Below are positions 9,213 through 20,069 of a DNA stretch of 64,000 bases, piece by piece (position 1 is the first letter of the stretch; each line of letters begins with the position of its first letter). The translations under genes were made by a program, and so were the position numbers. Source of the DNA: Castanea sativa (taxonomy: Eukaryota; Streptophyta; Magnoliopsida; Fagales; Fagaceae); the NCBI RefSeq assembly GCF_040712315.1, contig NC_134021.1, positions 25,505,501 through 25,569,500 on the forward strand, read 5' to 3'. The notes below the pieces were generated by a model. The model searched no databases. It saw only the letters and a program-made list of their open reading frames with translations, and was not told the DNA's origin.

Positions 9213-11447
9213 ATGGGATTCTCTCACCTACTTGCCCTTGGGGCTGCCTTGGCCAGTTTTAGAGAGACCTTTGGCATTCCAGGGGATGTCAATGTTACGT
9301 ATTGCAACGTGGGCGACCTCGAACTTCAGAGGGCTGCTGATTTGAACGCAGCGTTCTTCCCGCTGATGTTGATACTTGAGGGTGGGGTTAGGTTCCCTGT
9401 AGATCCTCTTGTCATAGGTACCCTAGGGTTTTATGGTCTGTGCCCCGACCAGTTTCCCCCCAACTTTTATAGGGTTATTAGCTGTGTCGTCCGGTTAAAC
9501 CACATGTTCGGGCTGCAGTTGAACCAGCACGACATAAATTTCATGTATAAACTGTGCGGCAACTTCGCCCGTGGTTACTACTTGAAAACTAGAGATACCC
9601 GAGTCCGGCTCATATCCTGCCTGCCCGACTCTAATAGGAACTCGGCCGGGGAGTTCGTTCGGGTGCGTGGTAACTGGCACGCCAGTGAGCTTCTTTGCCA
9701 GCTCTCACCGCGTGAAGTTGGTTGGTACCGGCAACCCTCCTTCGATTGTTTCTTGAACCCTTTATACATATTATATTATATTTTTCTCTTTTAGCTTATC
9801 GGTTTGTTTCTTGACTTACTGTAGAATCCCGAAGGTTCTTCCCGGACAGTCAAGTTATACACGCACGTGACTCAACTTCGTTCTTAGGTCGGAGATCTTC
9901 GTGCACGACGACGGGCAGCTTAGGGCGTCTCATTTGATCCTCGGCGTCAACCCCATGTACACCACTTGGCAGAGCTTCGGCCAGGCGCTCTTGGTGGATA
10001 GCCCCACTCTTGTTGTATATCAACGTGCAGTATAAGACCTTCCTCCCCCCCGGGCTTACCACAAGCGAGGCTCAAGGAAGCGGCCCGCACTATACAACTG
10101 CCGATGACATCGCGCTGGTGAGGGACAGCTCTACCGAGCGAGTCTCGCAGAGTCGACGAAGGCACGAAGCGATCGGACGGCAAGAGGACGCTACCCCCGT
10201 AACCGAGGAACCCGCTACCGCCCAAGCAGAGAGAATGGTGAAGCACAGGGAGATGACCCTTTCCCGATTCATCTCTGGCACCGGTCCTGTGGCTCAAACC
10301 CAGTCCCTGAGAGAAACAAGTCCAACTCCTCCTAGAGGCGAGGGCAGGAAGAGAAAAAGGGTTGCCGAGAGTAACCCTCCTATACCGGGTGATGCTTTGC
10401 CGAAGACCCCTCCCCGTGCAGCGGGTGGTTCCAGGATTCCGGAGGGGCCAGCGGCAACACCCCCCGCGGTGCAGGCAGGGACGAACGTGGCATCCTCTTC
10501 ACGGCAGGTGGCTGGTTGGCAGCACACCTTCTAGTTGGGTGACGAGTGTTTGCCGGCGACCTTCAGCGTCCGGCTATGGGACAGGGGCGCAGGGGGCTGA
10601 GTGGCCCAAAGCTTGGCGCAGGGCCTCATGCTGCTCGAGGATGTGCACTACTATGCGCAGGGCGATGACGAGACATTGGCCACGCGACTGCTATGGCACT
10701 CTATCGCGGTAACGCTCTATCCCCCTTGACTATGTGCATTGCATCGAGTGTTTCTCTCTTTTCTTTTCTAATTTCGTCACTTGGTTACTATCCTATCTCC
10801 AGGCCGCGCAGATGACAAGTGTTGTGACCGGGCGGCTGAAGGATGCTGCCAAGGCCCTGGAGGGGGAGAAGGCGCTGAAGGCTGTTGCTGAAGCCACGGC
10901 CAGGGAAAAGGGGGAGGCTGCCGCGGCGTTAGAGAGGAAGGCGGTGGACGCAGAGAAAGCTCGGCAAACCGCTGAAGGGAAGCTGACCTTCCTGGAGACG
11001 AAGCTCGGGGAGACCGAGCTCAAGCTAGCGACGGTGGACAGCTTGAGTCTAGCCCAGGCTAATGAGATCGCCAGCCTGAAGGAGTCCCTCGAAGCCTGCG
11101 AGGAGAAGTGGTACAATGTCGGCTTCTTGGATGCTGAAAACTCCACGGAGCCAATCATTCACCAAGCTCGGCACCATGGCTTCGGGGAGGGATGGCTAGC
11201 TGCCCTTCAGGTGGTGGGGGTGGCTGCGGACTCATCGCTGTGGAACATCGAGCATATCCCCTACCCGGTCCCCCCTCCCCCTACCGTTCAGAGTCGGACC
11301 GAGGCATCAGATGAGGAGAAGACTTCGAGTATGATCGACCTTGTGCGGGACATCGATGCTCATATGGAGGCAGCCGACCCTGAGGTGTCAAGCCACATCC
11401 GCGTGGGGCCAAAACCGCACCAGAACAAGCCCTACCGACAACTGTGA
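9213..11447 (+). pseudogene. Antisense gene B: gypsy-associated protein with coiled coil
   Basis: Opposite in orientation to gag-pol. The first exon (9213 to about 9750) starts MGFSHLL and carries a domain like that of genes A and D ('FGIPGDVNV', 'LEGGVRFPVDPLV', 'NFYRVISC'). A second block near 9893-10030 reads 'FVHDDGQLRASHLILG'. A basic, Pro-rich linker ends at a stop at 10532; in-frame sequence beyond contains another TGA near 10600 and then 'EDVHYYAQGDDETLATRLL'. A GT-AG intron at 10709-10802 precedes a strong Ala/Glu/Lys coiled coil (10803 to about 11105) and an acidic tail ending 'PYRQL' at 11447. The internal stops and one apparent frame change near 10030 make it a pseudogene unless there are splices I have not seen. 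Confidence 0.65.
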
Positions 11448-11834
11448 GCGGAATCGAGCAGCCTGTGCCTTCGCCCCCTCCAACCGACCCTGCCGTTTGA
11501 TGATTCGGCCTTTCTTTGTCCTGCTTTTTCCTTTTGTTTTATTGCCGTAATTATTTTTTCTTTGCCGTTCGAAGAGCTCAAATCGCCGGGCTGTGGCGAT
11601 AGAACAATTTCCCTTTCTATCATATATCTATGATTAATGTTTTTTAGATATCGTTGTTTCAATTTATGCCATTTATATTGTTGTTAAATGCCATCGTATC
11701 TTACTCTCTCGCTTTAGATTGCCAGGAGCCGTCGGGGCTTATGTTACTGGATGCCCGGCGTAACTGAATAACTTAAATTAAACAAATTAACCAAATATCA
11801 ACTCGGCAATAGGGCTAGTGTAGGGCTTTTGCCT

Positions 11835-12165
11835 GCTCGGCGATAGGGCTCGGACCATGGGTAGGTTTCTGTCGTTAAATAGAAAACAGCGTAAGGTTTT
11901 CACTTGCTCGGTGATAGGGCTCAAACCGAGGGCAGGTTTCTATCCTAAAATAGAAAATAACGTAAGATTTTCACCTGTTCGGTGATAGGGCTCGAACCGA
12001 GGGCAGGTTTTTGTCCTTAGATAAAAATAGTGTAAGGTTTTCACCTGCTCGGTGATAGGGCTTGAACCGAGGGCAAGTTTCTGTCCTTAGATGAAAATGG
12101 TGTAAGGTTTTCACCTGCTTGGTGATAGGGCTTGAACCGAGGGCAGGTTTTTGTCCTTGCCGTGA
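11835..12165. repeat. Tandem repeat, about 5 units of 70-71 bp, in element B
   Basis: The core 'CTCGGTGATAGGGCT' recurs at about 11836, 11907, 11978, 12048 and 12118, a period of 70-71 bp with few substitutions. It lies between the antisense gene and integrase, that is in the element's 3' untranslated part. Such tandem arrays in Tat-lineage elements are a known source of satellite DNA. It is not a CRISPR array: the units are contiguous without spacers. Confidence 0.88.
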
Positions 12166-12315
12166 ACGATTTGCTTTTAACCCCGCGATCCGCTTTATAA
12201 CCCTTGCCTGGCAATCATAACTTGAAATAAAAAAGAGACGCTGACTCAAGGTCTTCATATGAAACAGGCAGCGGTGCCCGGTTACATCAGTTTTGTATCT
12301 TTGGGGGGTGTCCGG

Positions 12316-13338
12316 TTACTGATAAATTTTTTTCAGATTGCGAACATTCCATGGCCGGGGAAGCGGTCTTTCCTCCAAATCCTCTAGATAGTATGCCCCT
12401 GCTTTGGCAATAGCAGCCACACGGTAGGGCCCCTCCCAGGTCGGAGCTAGCTTTCCCGTGCTCGCGTCTCGTGTGCTCCCCACTACCTTTCGGAGTACCA
12501 GATCTCCCGCGGTAAACTCCCTCCTTCTGACAGCTCTACTGTACCTCCGGGCAAGCTTCTGTTGATACTCCGCCAGCCGAATGGTGGCCATATCTCGGTG
12601 CTCCTCCAGCAGGTTCAACTCCCTAGCCATCAACTTCTCGTTCTTGTTAAAAGCGAATCTCGCAACTTGGGCGTTACACAGGTTTACTTCAGCGGGGATG
12701 ACCGCCTCCGCCCCGTAGGTTAGAGAGAACGACATTTCTCCGGTGGACCTCCTCGGAGTAGTTCGGTATGCCCACAGGACGCTTGGCAACTCCTCGGTCC
12801 ATCTGTCCTTAGCGCCCTCCAATCTTTTCTTCAGGCCGCTCACGATGGCCTTGTTGGTTGCTTCCGCCTGGCCATTACTCTGCGGATAGGCCGGCGTGGA
12901 GTATCGGTTCCAGATACCAAGGCCCTCGCAGAACTCCCGGAACGCTCTGCTGTCGAACTGTAGGCCGTTGTTCGATATTAAGGACTCCGGCACACCGAAC
13001 CTTGTTATAATGTTCCTCCATACAAATCTCTTAACATCAACGTCTCGGATGTTGGCCAGCGCCTCGGCCTCTGCTCACTTTGTGAAGTAGTCCACCGCCA
13101 CCAGCACGAACCTTCGGTTGCCCGTTGCTCGGGGAAAAGGCCCGACTATATCCAGCCCCCAGCGAGCGAATGGCCACGGGCTGCAATTTGGGTTCAGGTT
13201 CCCAGCCGGTTGGCAGATCATAAGCGCGTGAACCTGACACTGTTCACATCTCTGAGCATACTCGGTGGCTTCCTTCCTCATCTGCGGCCACCAGAAACCT
13301 TGGGTCATTGCTCGGTGCACCAGCGAGCGGCCCTTCAC
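12316..13338 (-). pseudogene. Element B integrase
   Basis: Gypsy DDE integrase with an N-terminal zinc-binding segment ('MTQGFWWPQM', 'RCEQCQVH', upstream His), the first core Asp block 'WGLDIVGPFP', then 'ISNNGLQFDS' and 'YPQSNGQAEATNKAI'. The C-terminal domain is complete, ending 'NLKKIYQ' at 12316. A TGA replaces Trp directly after 'DYFTK' near 13075, and the second core motif reads NNG where DNG is usual, so a catalytic Asp is lost. It acts within the pre-integration complex in functional relatives. Confidence 0.88.
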
Positions 13339-13551
13339 TTGGCTACTGCAGACTCCCTCGTGTAGTTTGGCTAACAGTTCCTTAGCTTGGTCGGGGCGTA
13401 GGCACTGCAGGTATGGCCCTTCGAATGACCTACGATATAGCTTTCGATCGGCAGATAACCAGTACCGAGTGGCAGTTCACCGTATTCTGGCTGCCACCTT
13501 CTCATCTTCCGGGGTTCGATCCTCTGAAAGGAAGTCGATGATCGGATCAAT

Positions 13552-14267
13552 CTAGCATCTCTCGGCTTCAGTGACCTGTACAACCAGTGCCCTGGAGGCA
13601 ATACTTGGCTCGGGCAACAACTCCACCCTAATCAACCAAGGTACCTCGTTAGCTATTGATGATGCTAGAGTTGCCAAGGAATCGGCGTACCGGTTTTTCC
13701 CCCGGGCTATCCGCTCTATCTTGACTGTCTCAAAGTTACCCATCATCTGCTTTGCTAGCCGCAGGTATTCTATCATCCGGGGATCCTTGGCCTCGAAGTT
13801 CCCCTGGACTTGACTTACCACGAGGAGGGAGTCCGAATACACCTCCACCTCCATTGCTCCCAGATCCATGACAACCCTTAGTCCTGCAAGCAGAGCTTCG
13901 TATTCGGCCTCATTGTTAGAAGCCCTGAAGCTTAACCTGAATGAGTGTTCCAGCTTCAGCTCTTCCGGGGTGATGACCACGATCCCTGCCCCAGCTCCAG
14001 CCGTATTGGATACTCCGTCCACAAACACCCTCCATGGCCTGACTTCTACCAAGCCGGTTATGCTCGTAGCTCTCGGTGTGAACTCAGCAATAAAATTCGC
14101 CACTGTCCCTTCACCGAGTTCCTCGGCTTGTATCTGATGTCGAAGGAGCCTAGCCGAGTCCCCCACTTGGCTATCCTCCCCGTGAAGTCAGATCTCCTCA
14201 ACAGTGACTGGAGCGGGTACTCAGTCAAGACGTGGACTGTGTGAGCCTGAAAATAATGGGGCAACTT
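13552..14267 (-). pseudogene. Element B RNase H domain
   Basis: RNase H degrades the RNA strand during reverse transcription. Motifs in order: 'WRVFVDGVSNTAGAGAGIVV' (first Asp), 'NNEAEYEALLAGL' (Glu) and 'EVYSDSLLVVSQVQGNFEA' (Asp), then the linker towards integrase. The domain is well preserved from about 14100 to 13560; a frame change near 14120-14160 separates it from the tether region 'IAKWGTRLGSFDI'. Stops near 13552 and 13445 interrupt the link to integrase. Confidence 0.85.
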
Positions 14268-15544
14268 TCAGGTGGAGTGTACGAGTGCCAGCACTAGCTT
14301 TTCCAGTGGCAAGTACTTGGTCTCCGCGTCGACTAGCATTTTGCTGATGTAATAAACCGGGAGCTGTGCACCGTTATCCCTTAGTAGTACGGCGCTCGCT
14401 GCATGCTCGGACACGGAGAGGTACATGTATAAGTCTTCTCTCGGCTCGGGGGCTGACAACGTCGGTGCCCGGCCAAGGTAATCCTTCAGATCCTGGAAGG
14501 CCCTGTCACATTCCTCATCCCATTGGAACCCCTTCCACTTCTTTAGAAGTTGGTAAAAAGGCCGGCACCGATTAGTGAACTTGGAAATAAACCAGTTGAG
14601 GGCGGCCAGCATACCGGTTAGCTTTTGAACCTCTTTCGGGTTGCCCGGCTGTCTGAGACGTTTCACAGCTTCGATTTGATCGGGGCTGACCTCTATCCCC
14701 CGTTTAGTAATCAAATAACCCAGGAATCTGCCGGATTCAACCCCGAATGCACACTTATCGGCGTTGAGGCGCAGTCGGTGTCGTCGGAGTATCTCGAACA
14801 CTTCTTCCAGGTCGCCAATGTGCTGCCTTCTTGCTTGCTCTTTATCACCATGTCGTCAATGTATACTTCCACCGTCCGTCCGACCTTGTCCCTAAACATC
14901 CTTGTCATCATTCGTTGATATGTGGCTCCCGCGTTCTTCAAACCGAACGGCATCACAGTATAGTGGTAGTTAGCGTCAGGCATTAAGAATGTCGTCTTCT
15001 CCTGGTCCTCGGCAGCCAGGGTAATTTGGTGATAGCCCTGGAAAGCGTCGAGGAAACTCATCCTCGGGTGCCTGTATGTAGCGTCCACCAATTGGTCGAT
15101 TTTCGGCATCGAAAACGGATCCTTCAGACATGCTCGGTTCAGATTGGTAAAATCAACACAAACCCTCCACTTGCCGCTCTTCCTCTTCACGACCACCGTG
15201 TTTAAGAGCCATTCCGGAAAGAATGTTTCCTTTATGGCCTTTGCTTCTCTCAGCCTCCCAACTTCCTGTCTGATGGCGTCCGCGTGCTCCTTAGCAGACC
15301 TTCTCGGTCTCTATTTCTTAGGGGGGCACAAAGGATCCACATTCAGCCTGTGAACTATGAACTCGGGGTCGACGCCAGGTACCTCATATGGACTCCATGC
15401 AAACTCATCCACGTTTTGTATGAGGAATAACAGTAGCTGCACCCTTTCCCCATCACTCAAGCCTGCCCCTATCTGAAAACTCCTTTCACTTCCTGGCAAG
15501 ATCTTTACGCTTACTAAATCTTCGGCAGCACTGGTCCTCTCCAC
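14268..15544 (-). pseudogene. Element B reverse transcriptase
   Basis: RNA-directed DNA polymerase domain. Visible are 'GKWRVCVDFTNLN', 'FLDAFQGYHQI', 'MPFGLKNAGATYQRMM' and an intact 'YIDDM' catalytic box near 14867, then thumb and connection sequence to 14268. A stop near 15312 and a frame change near 14805 break the reading frame. The upstream piece 15311-15544 is the protease-RT linker. Confidence 0.88.
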
Positions 15545-15562
15545 CTGGGGGTACTGTAATTG

Positions 15563-16210
15563 CTATAGGGGCGCCTTCTCGGCTGGTTCCTTCTGCTTAG
15601 TTTGTTTGATTGCCGTGGTTACCAAACATTGTTTGGCCGCTTGCTGATCGCCCCTTATCACTGTAATCCCCTCATCAGTTCGAAACTTGACTTTTACGTG
15701 CAAGGTGGAGGGCACAGCCCCCATGTTGTGTATCCACGGCCTTCCGAATATTGCCGTGTACGGTGAGAAAGAGGCGATCACTATGAACGTCACCACCACC
15801 TCCCGGCCGCCCATGATAACTGGGAGCGAAATCTGCCCCTCTAGAATCACCATGTGCCCGCCGAATCCCATTAAATGTGTATCATACTTGGACAAGTCCC
15901 CCTTTTTCAGGCCGAGCCCCCTGTATAAGTCTGGGTACATCACGTCTACGCCACTCCCTTGATCTATCATTATTCTCTTTACTATAAATCCCCTTATTCG
16001 AGTCGTGACTATCAGAGCATCGTGGTGGGGATGGGTAGTACCCTCTAGGTCGTCGTCGTCGAACGCGATAGGTTGTCTACTGTACCTCGGCCTCTTCCCC
16101 GAGGGTTGTTCGCTCGTGCTTCCTTCTGCTGACACCACAATTAACACCCCCTTAGCTGTGGGTGTTATAACTGCCCTTGGAGCGGCGTGGATGACCTCTA
16201 TCACTCCCAA
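15563..16210 (-). pseudogene. Element B aspartic protease
   Basis: Retropepsin-like protease that cleaves Gag-Pol. The active-site block reads 'MIDQGSGVDVMYPDLY' near 15960, followed by the flap region 'GFGGHMVILEGQISLPV' and the conserved 'AIFGRPWIHNMGAV'. The frame is open over about 215 residues but is separated by stops from gag (16226) and RT. Confidence 0.85.
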
Positions 16211-16228
16211 AGGGGGAGGGAGAGGGTT

Positions 16229-17635
16229 TCAACGTAGCTGCTCAGCCTGTCCGGTTTCCTGACTCCCAGTCTCCACTAGAAACTCTTTTAAATGCCCCGC
16301 CTTCACCAACTGTTCCAGGTGATCTTTCAACACTCTACACTGCTCGGTGGTGTGCCCTCTATCCCTGTGATAGGAACAATACAAGTTCTGGTTTCTCCTT
16401 GACGGGTCGCCTGCCATCCTGTTCGGTCGCCTAAAATATGGCTCATTTTTTATTCTATCAATGATGCGGTGTACAGGCTCCTTGAATGTCACGTTGACCC
16501 CCCCAACCGCAGGGCCGGGCTTTTGAATCCTCAAATCCTTCCTGTGTCTGGGGTTGAAGCCGTTGTTCTGAGGATAACTGATTATCGGCTCCTTCCTCTT
16601 GGACTGTAGTCGATCGTCCTCTAAGCGCTTATACTTCTCGATACGCCTCATCAACTGCCTCATATCCTTGGGAGGCTTTAAGGTTAACGATTCTCTCAGC
16701 CCAGACTCTTTGGGTAGGCCAATCTGAAAGGTGCTAGCCGCGATCTTTTCGTTGCCCCCGCCGATCTCATTGTACAGCTCCTAGTACCGACTGACGTAGT
16801 TGTGAAGGGTCTCTCCAGCCCCCATCTTTATTGATAGCAACGCTTCCACGGGCTACGAAACCCGGCTACACGTCATGAACCGTACTCCGAACTCCTGGAT
16901 CAGTTCCGAGAAACTATGGATCGAGCCCTTCTTCAGCCCGTTGAACCACCTCAATGCAGTGGGCCCGAGGCTCGAGGGGAAAACCTTACACATCAATGCA
17001 TCGTTATGAGAGTGCAAGGACATCATCTGAATATAGTGACTTACATGTTCCACCGGGTCTGTCCTTCTAGTGTAGAAATTAAACGGTGGCCGCGCGAACT
17101 GGCTCGTCATAGGTGCGCTTTCAATATCTCTAGAGAACGGTGACCGGGCAGCTTGGCACAGTGCTCGGCTCATAGTATCCATTGCCACGTTACGTGGTCG
17201 CTCCACATCGAGGGAAGTTGATTTGCGGTCCGCACACTCTCGCGAGCGGTCGCGGTGCCTATGAGACCCGAATTGATGAGATCCGGCCTCACGGCGATTC
17301 CCCACACTTACTGACCTTTCCCTTCATACTCCATGGTCCTTTCTCCCTCGTTGGCCCCGTGCTTGCAACTCTAAATCCCTAATCGCCCTATGCAGGCGCT
17401 CGAGCTCTTGGTCCCTCCGTTCAAGCTCCCGGTCTCTTCTGTCAAGGCGACTGCGGCCTGAGGCGTCAGACATTGTCTGGAGGGTTTGGTACGACCCTTC
17501 CCCGGGCCCAGACTCTTCTACTTCCTCGTGCCTTCTATCCTCCTGCCTTTTTTGCCTCCTTTCCTGCCATGTGGACCCCCGCGACGTCCCTCTAGTGCCG
17601 CTCTCCGCCTGGCTTCTCTGTCCACTTCCAGACAT
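16229..17635 (-). pseudogene. Element B gag
   Basis: Capsid polyprotein. The N-terminus (17635 downwards) is Arg/Glu-rich and coiled-coil-like with many 'RDRELERR' type repeats. The capsid part shows 'FYTRRTDPVEHVSHYIQMM' and 'FPSSLGPTALRWFNGL'. The C-terminal nucleocapsid-like part has 'CSYHRDRGHTTEQCRVLKDHLEQLV', a Cys-His cluster. Stops near 17321, 16855 and 16782 break the frame. In functional relatives it packages the RNA in cytoplasmic particles. Confidence 0.87.
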
Positions 17636-17679
17636 CCCTACGAGCGTGCCAAGATAGCACCACAGCTGCGTAGGAGATT

Positions 17680-17697
17680 CCTACAGACGGCGCCAAT
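17680..17697 (-). other. Primer-binding site of element B
   Basis: Directly inside the 5' LTR the minus strand reads ATTGGCGCCGTCTGTAGG, the TGGCGCC-type tRNA primer site typical of Athila/Tat gypsy elements. Confidence 0.85.
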
Positions 17698-18365
17698 TGT
17701 GTGTCCCAAAATAGGGCTGCTGGGCCTCGAAGGGAATTGGGCTCACAATCTATTTGTATAGTGGGCTTCTGGATTTCCTACCACGGGTGGTGTTGTGCTC
17801 GGTAGGCCCGTATAATGGACCCCCTTCCCTTGTTTCTCACTATCTCTCCCCTCTCTTCCACGGGAAAATTGATATCGCTCTCTAGTCTTTTCTCTCTGAA
17901 ATTGCCAACCACCTTGACTGATTCTTCTTTGTCTATTTATAGCCAAACTTAGTGGAACGATCATGATTATTCTCCTAATGGGTGAAGGGAGGGGTCCAAT
18001 ACAATTACCCCTAAGTGGGGGTTTAGTTGGGAATGGGAGAAAATGAGTGGCATTGGAACTGGCTCCACCGCTGGGTTTGATGCTCGGCAGGGGCATTCCC
18101 TAGGTAATGGAAGGGAGGTCCAACACCGTTTCATCTAAGTGGATGTTTGGTGGCGAGAAGGAGAAAATGATAGTGGCGTTGGGACCGACCCCGTAGGTAA
18201 GTTTGTGCTCGGCCGGGCACGTCACAGGCTGCTTTGAGCACTCCTAGATCGAACCTCTTGGACGGCACGCGCGTTACTACGTGTGGTCAGTGTGAGGCTT
18301 CTGCAAGAGTTAGTCCTTTCGGGCCTTAGGGTGATTGGGCTTGACAGGGGGGTAGGGCCCGTACA
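17698..18365 (-). repeat. Element B 5' LTR
   Basis: Promoter LTR of element B, 668 bp. On the minus strand a TATAAATA box lies at 17934-17941. The TG...CA ends and the CCTTC duplication at 18366-18370 fix its limits. Confidence 0.93.
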
Positions 18366-19440
18366 CCTTCTTTATATGATGATCTGTTAAGACGTTGATA
18401 GTATGAGCTTGGAAATAATGCCCCAGCTTCCTGGAAGCCGTAATTAAGGCAAAAGCTAGCTTCTCCATCATCGAGTATCGTCCTTCCGCTCCTCTCATCG
18501 CACGGCTTGTGTAATAAACTGGTTTCTGGATTCTCCCTTCTTCTTTGACTAATGCCGAACTTACTGCGTGTGGGGACACCGCCAAATACAAATACAGCTC
18601 TTCTCCAAGTACAGATGGACTCAGCAATGGCGCTGTCATGAGGTATGTCTTCAAGTCTTGGAAGGCCTTTTGACACTCGTCCGTCCACTTAAATGCCTTT
18701 TTGAGGACTTTAAAGAATGGCAAACACTTGTCAGTAGCTTTCGACACAAACCTGTTAAGGGCGGCAACTCGTCTGGTAAGAGACTGGACTTCTTTGATAT
18801 TTTTCAGTGGTTTCATATTCAGTATCGCCTGGATTTTATCCGGATTTGCTTCAATTCCTCTGTGCGAAACCATGAACCCCAAAAACTTCCCCGATGAAAC
18901 TCCGAAAACACGCTTGCTTGGATTTAACTTCATGTTATACCGCCGAAGTGTATCAAAAGTCTCTTGAACGTTGTCCAGATGATTTCCCTCGTATAGGCTC
19001 TTTACAAGCATATCATCTACATAAACCTCCACATTTCACCCGATTTGAGAACGAAACATGTGGTTAACCAGTCTTTAGTAAGTTGCCCCTGTGTTCTTCA
19101 AATAGAAGGGCATTACTTTGTAGCAAAACAACTCTTGGCTTGTAATGAATGAAGTCTTTTCTTAATCCGCCTCGTCCATCTTTATCTGGTTGTAGCCTGA
19201 GAAGGCGTCCATGAAGTTCAGCAACCTGTGACCTGCCGTTGAGTCCATCAGCTGGTCATTGCGTGGTAATGGGTAACTATCCTTAGGGCAAGCTTTGTTT
19301 AAGTCAGTAAAGTCTACGCACATCTGCCACTTTCCATTGGCTTTCTTTACCATGACTACGTTCGCCAACCAATCTGGATCTTAAACTTCTCGGATGAACT
19401 CCGCAATAATCAACTTCTGGACTTGGTAGCACTCTCTGGT
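18366..19440 (-). pseudogene. Element A reverse transcriptase, upstream part
   Basis: RT domain of element A up to the B insertion. Blocks: 'GKWQMCVDFTDLNKACPKDS', 'FMDAFSGYNQIKMDEAD' followed by a stop replacing Gln, 'YVDDMLVKS' (intact catalytic box near 19020), then thumb and connection 'KAFKWTDECQKAFQDLKTYL'. Compared with element D about 335 bp is missing at about 19425, joining the protease end to the RT start. Further frame breaks lie near 19040 and 19160. Confidence 0.88.
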
Positions 19441-20069
19441 GCCAACTGGTCTCCTTGCACTTGGCCTATTCCGTGTTCGGTTGAGAATTTGATGGACAAG
19501 TGGTAGGTAGAGGTTACCACCTTCCAAGTATTTAGAGTCGATCTTCCAATAATAGCATTATATGATAATGCACAATCAACAACATGGAAATTTACCTCTT
19601 TGGTTATCTGTCGTGAATACGCTCCAACCACCACTGGTAATGTGATGGTGCCCACTGGTTGCACTTTCATTCCTCCGAATTCCACCAACGGCGAATTCAT
19701 TGGTCAAAGCTGATTTCGTCCTAGCCTAATTTGCTGGAAGGCGGGATAATACAAAATATCCGCAGAACTGCCATTGTCTATCAGCACCCTCCTGGTCATG
19801 TAGTCAGCAATGAGTAGGGTGATGACTATCGCGTCATCGTGTGGGTGGTGAAGTCGTCCCGCGTCCTCGTCTGTAAATGTAATGGCCTGCTCATCTGCTT
19901 CCCTCGTCCTGGGAGGTCGTCTAGATAGCTGGACATTCTGTACCACTTTTAGGTATGTCTTCCTCGACTTGGATGACTGCACTGTTGAGGTTCCTCCGAT
20001 AATTACTCTTATCTCTCCTAGTGAGGGTCGTAATGACTCCTCCACCTTAGCCTTCAGTTTCTCATCTCT
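19441..20069 (-). pseudogene. Element A aspartic protease
   Basis: Retropepsin-like. The block 'RRVLIDNGSSADILYY' (active-site Asp) lies near 19790, preceded by 'HHPHDDAIVIT' and followed by 'VEFGGMKV' and 'AIIGRSTLNTWKVV'. A TGA near 19701 and a TAG near 20067 interrupt the frame. Position between gag and RT confirms the role. Confidence 0.86.

Larger units (their letters stand above)
8044..18365 (-). mobile_element. Ty3/gypsy element B (Tat-like), nested in element A
   Basis: Complete 10,322-bp LTR retrotransposon inside the pol gene of element A, flanked by the 5-bp duplication CCTTC (8039-8043 and 18366-18370). LTRs of 672 and 668 bp begin TGTG and end CCGTACA. The minus-strand order is gag, protease, RT, RNase H, integrase, a tandem repeat, an antisense gene and the polypurine tract. 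It belongs to a different family from A (little nucleotide similarity, GC-richer) but shares the design and the TGGCGCC primer site. The LTR pair differs at about a dozen positions in the first 220 bp by eye, so it is not a very recent arrival. Confidence 0.93.

Noticed and set aside
9027..10297. Minus-strand ORFs opposite antisense gene B
   Set aside because: They lie in the 3' untranslated part of element B and are shadows of the plus-strand gene.
11835..12165. CRISPR-like spacing
   Set aside because: Units are contiguous with no unique spacers, and the host is a plant.
11971..12258. Minus-strand ORF in element B
   Set aside because: It lies inside the 70-bp tandem repeat and has a repeating peptide.
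12316..16210. Endogenous pararetrovirus (caulimovirid) origin of the RT
   Set aside because: An integrase follows RNase H and true LTRs with target duplications flank the elements, so these are gypsy retrotransposons.
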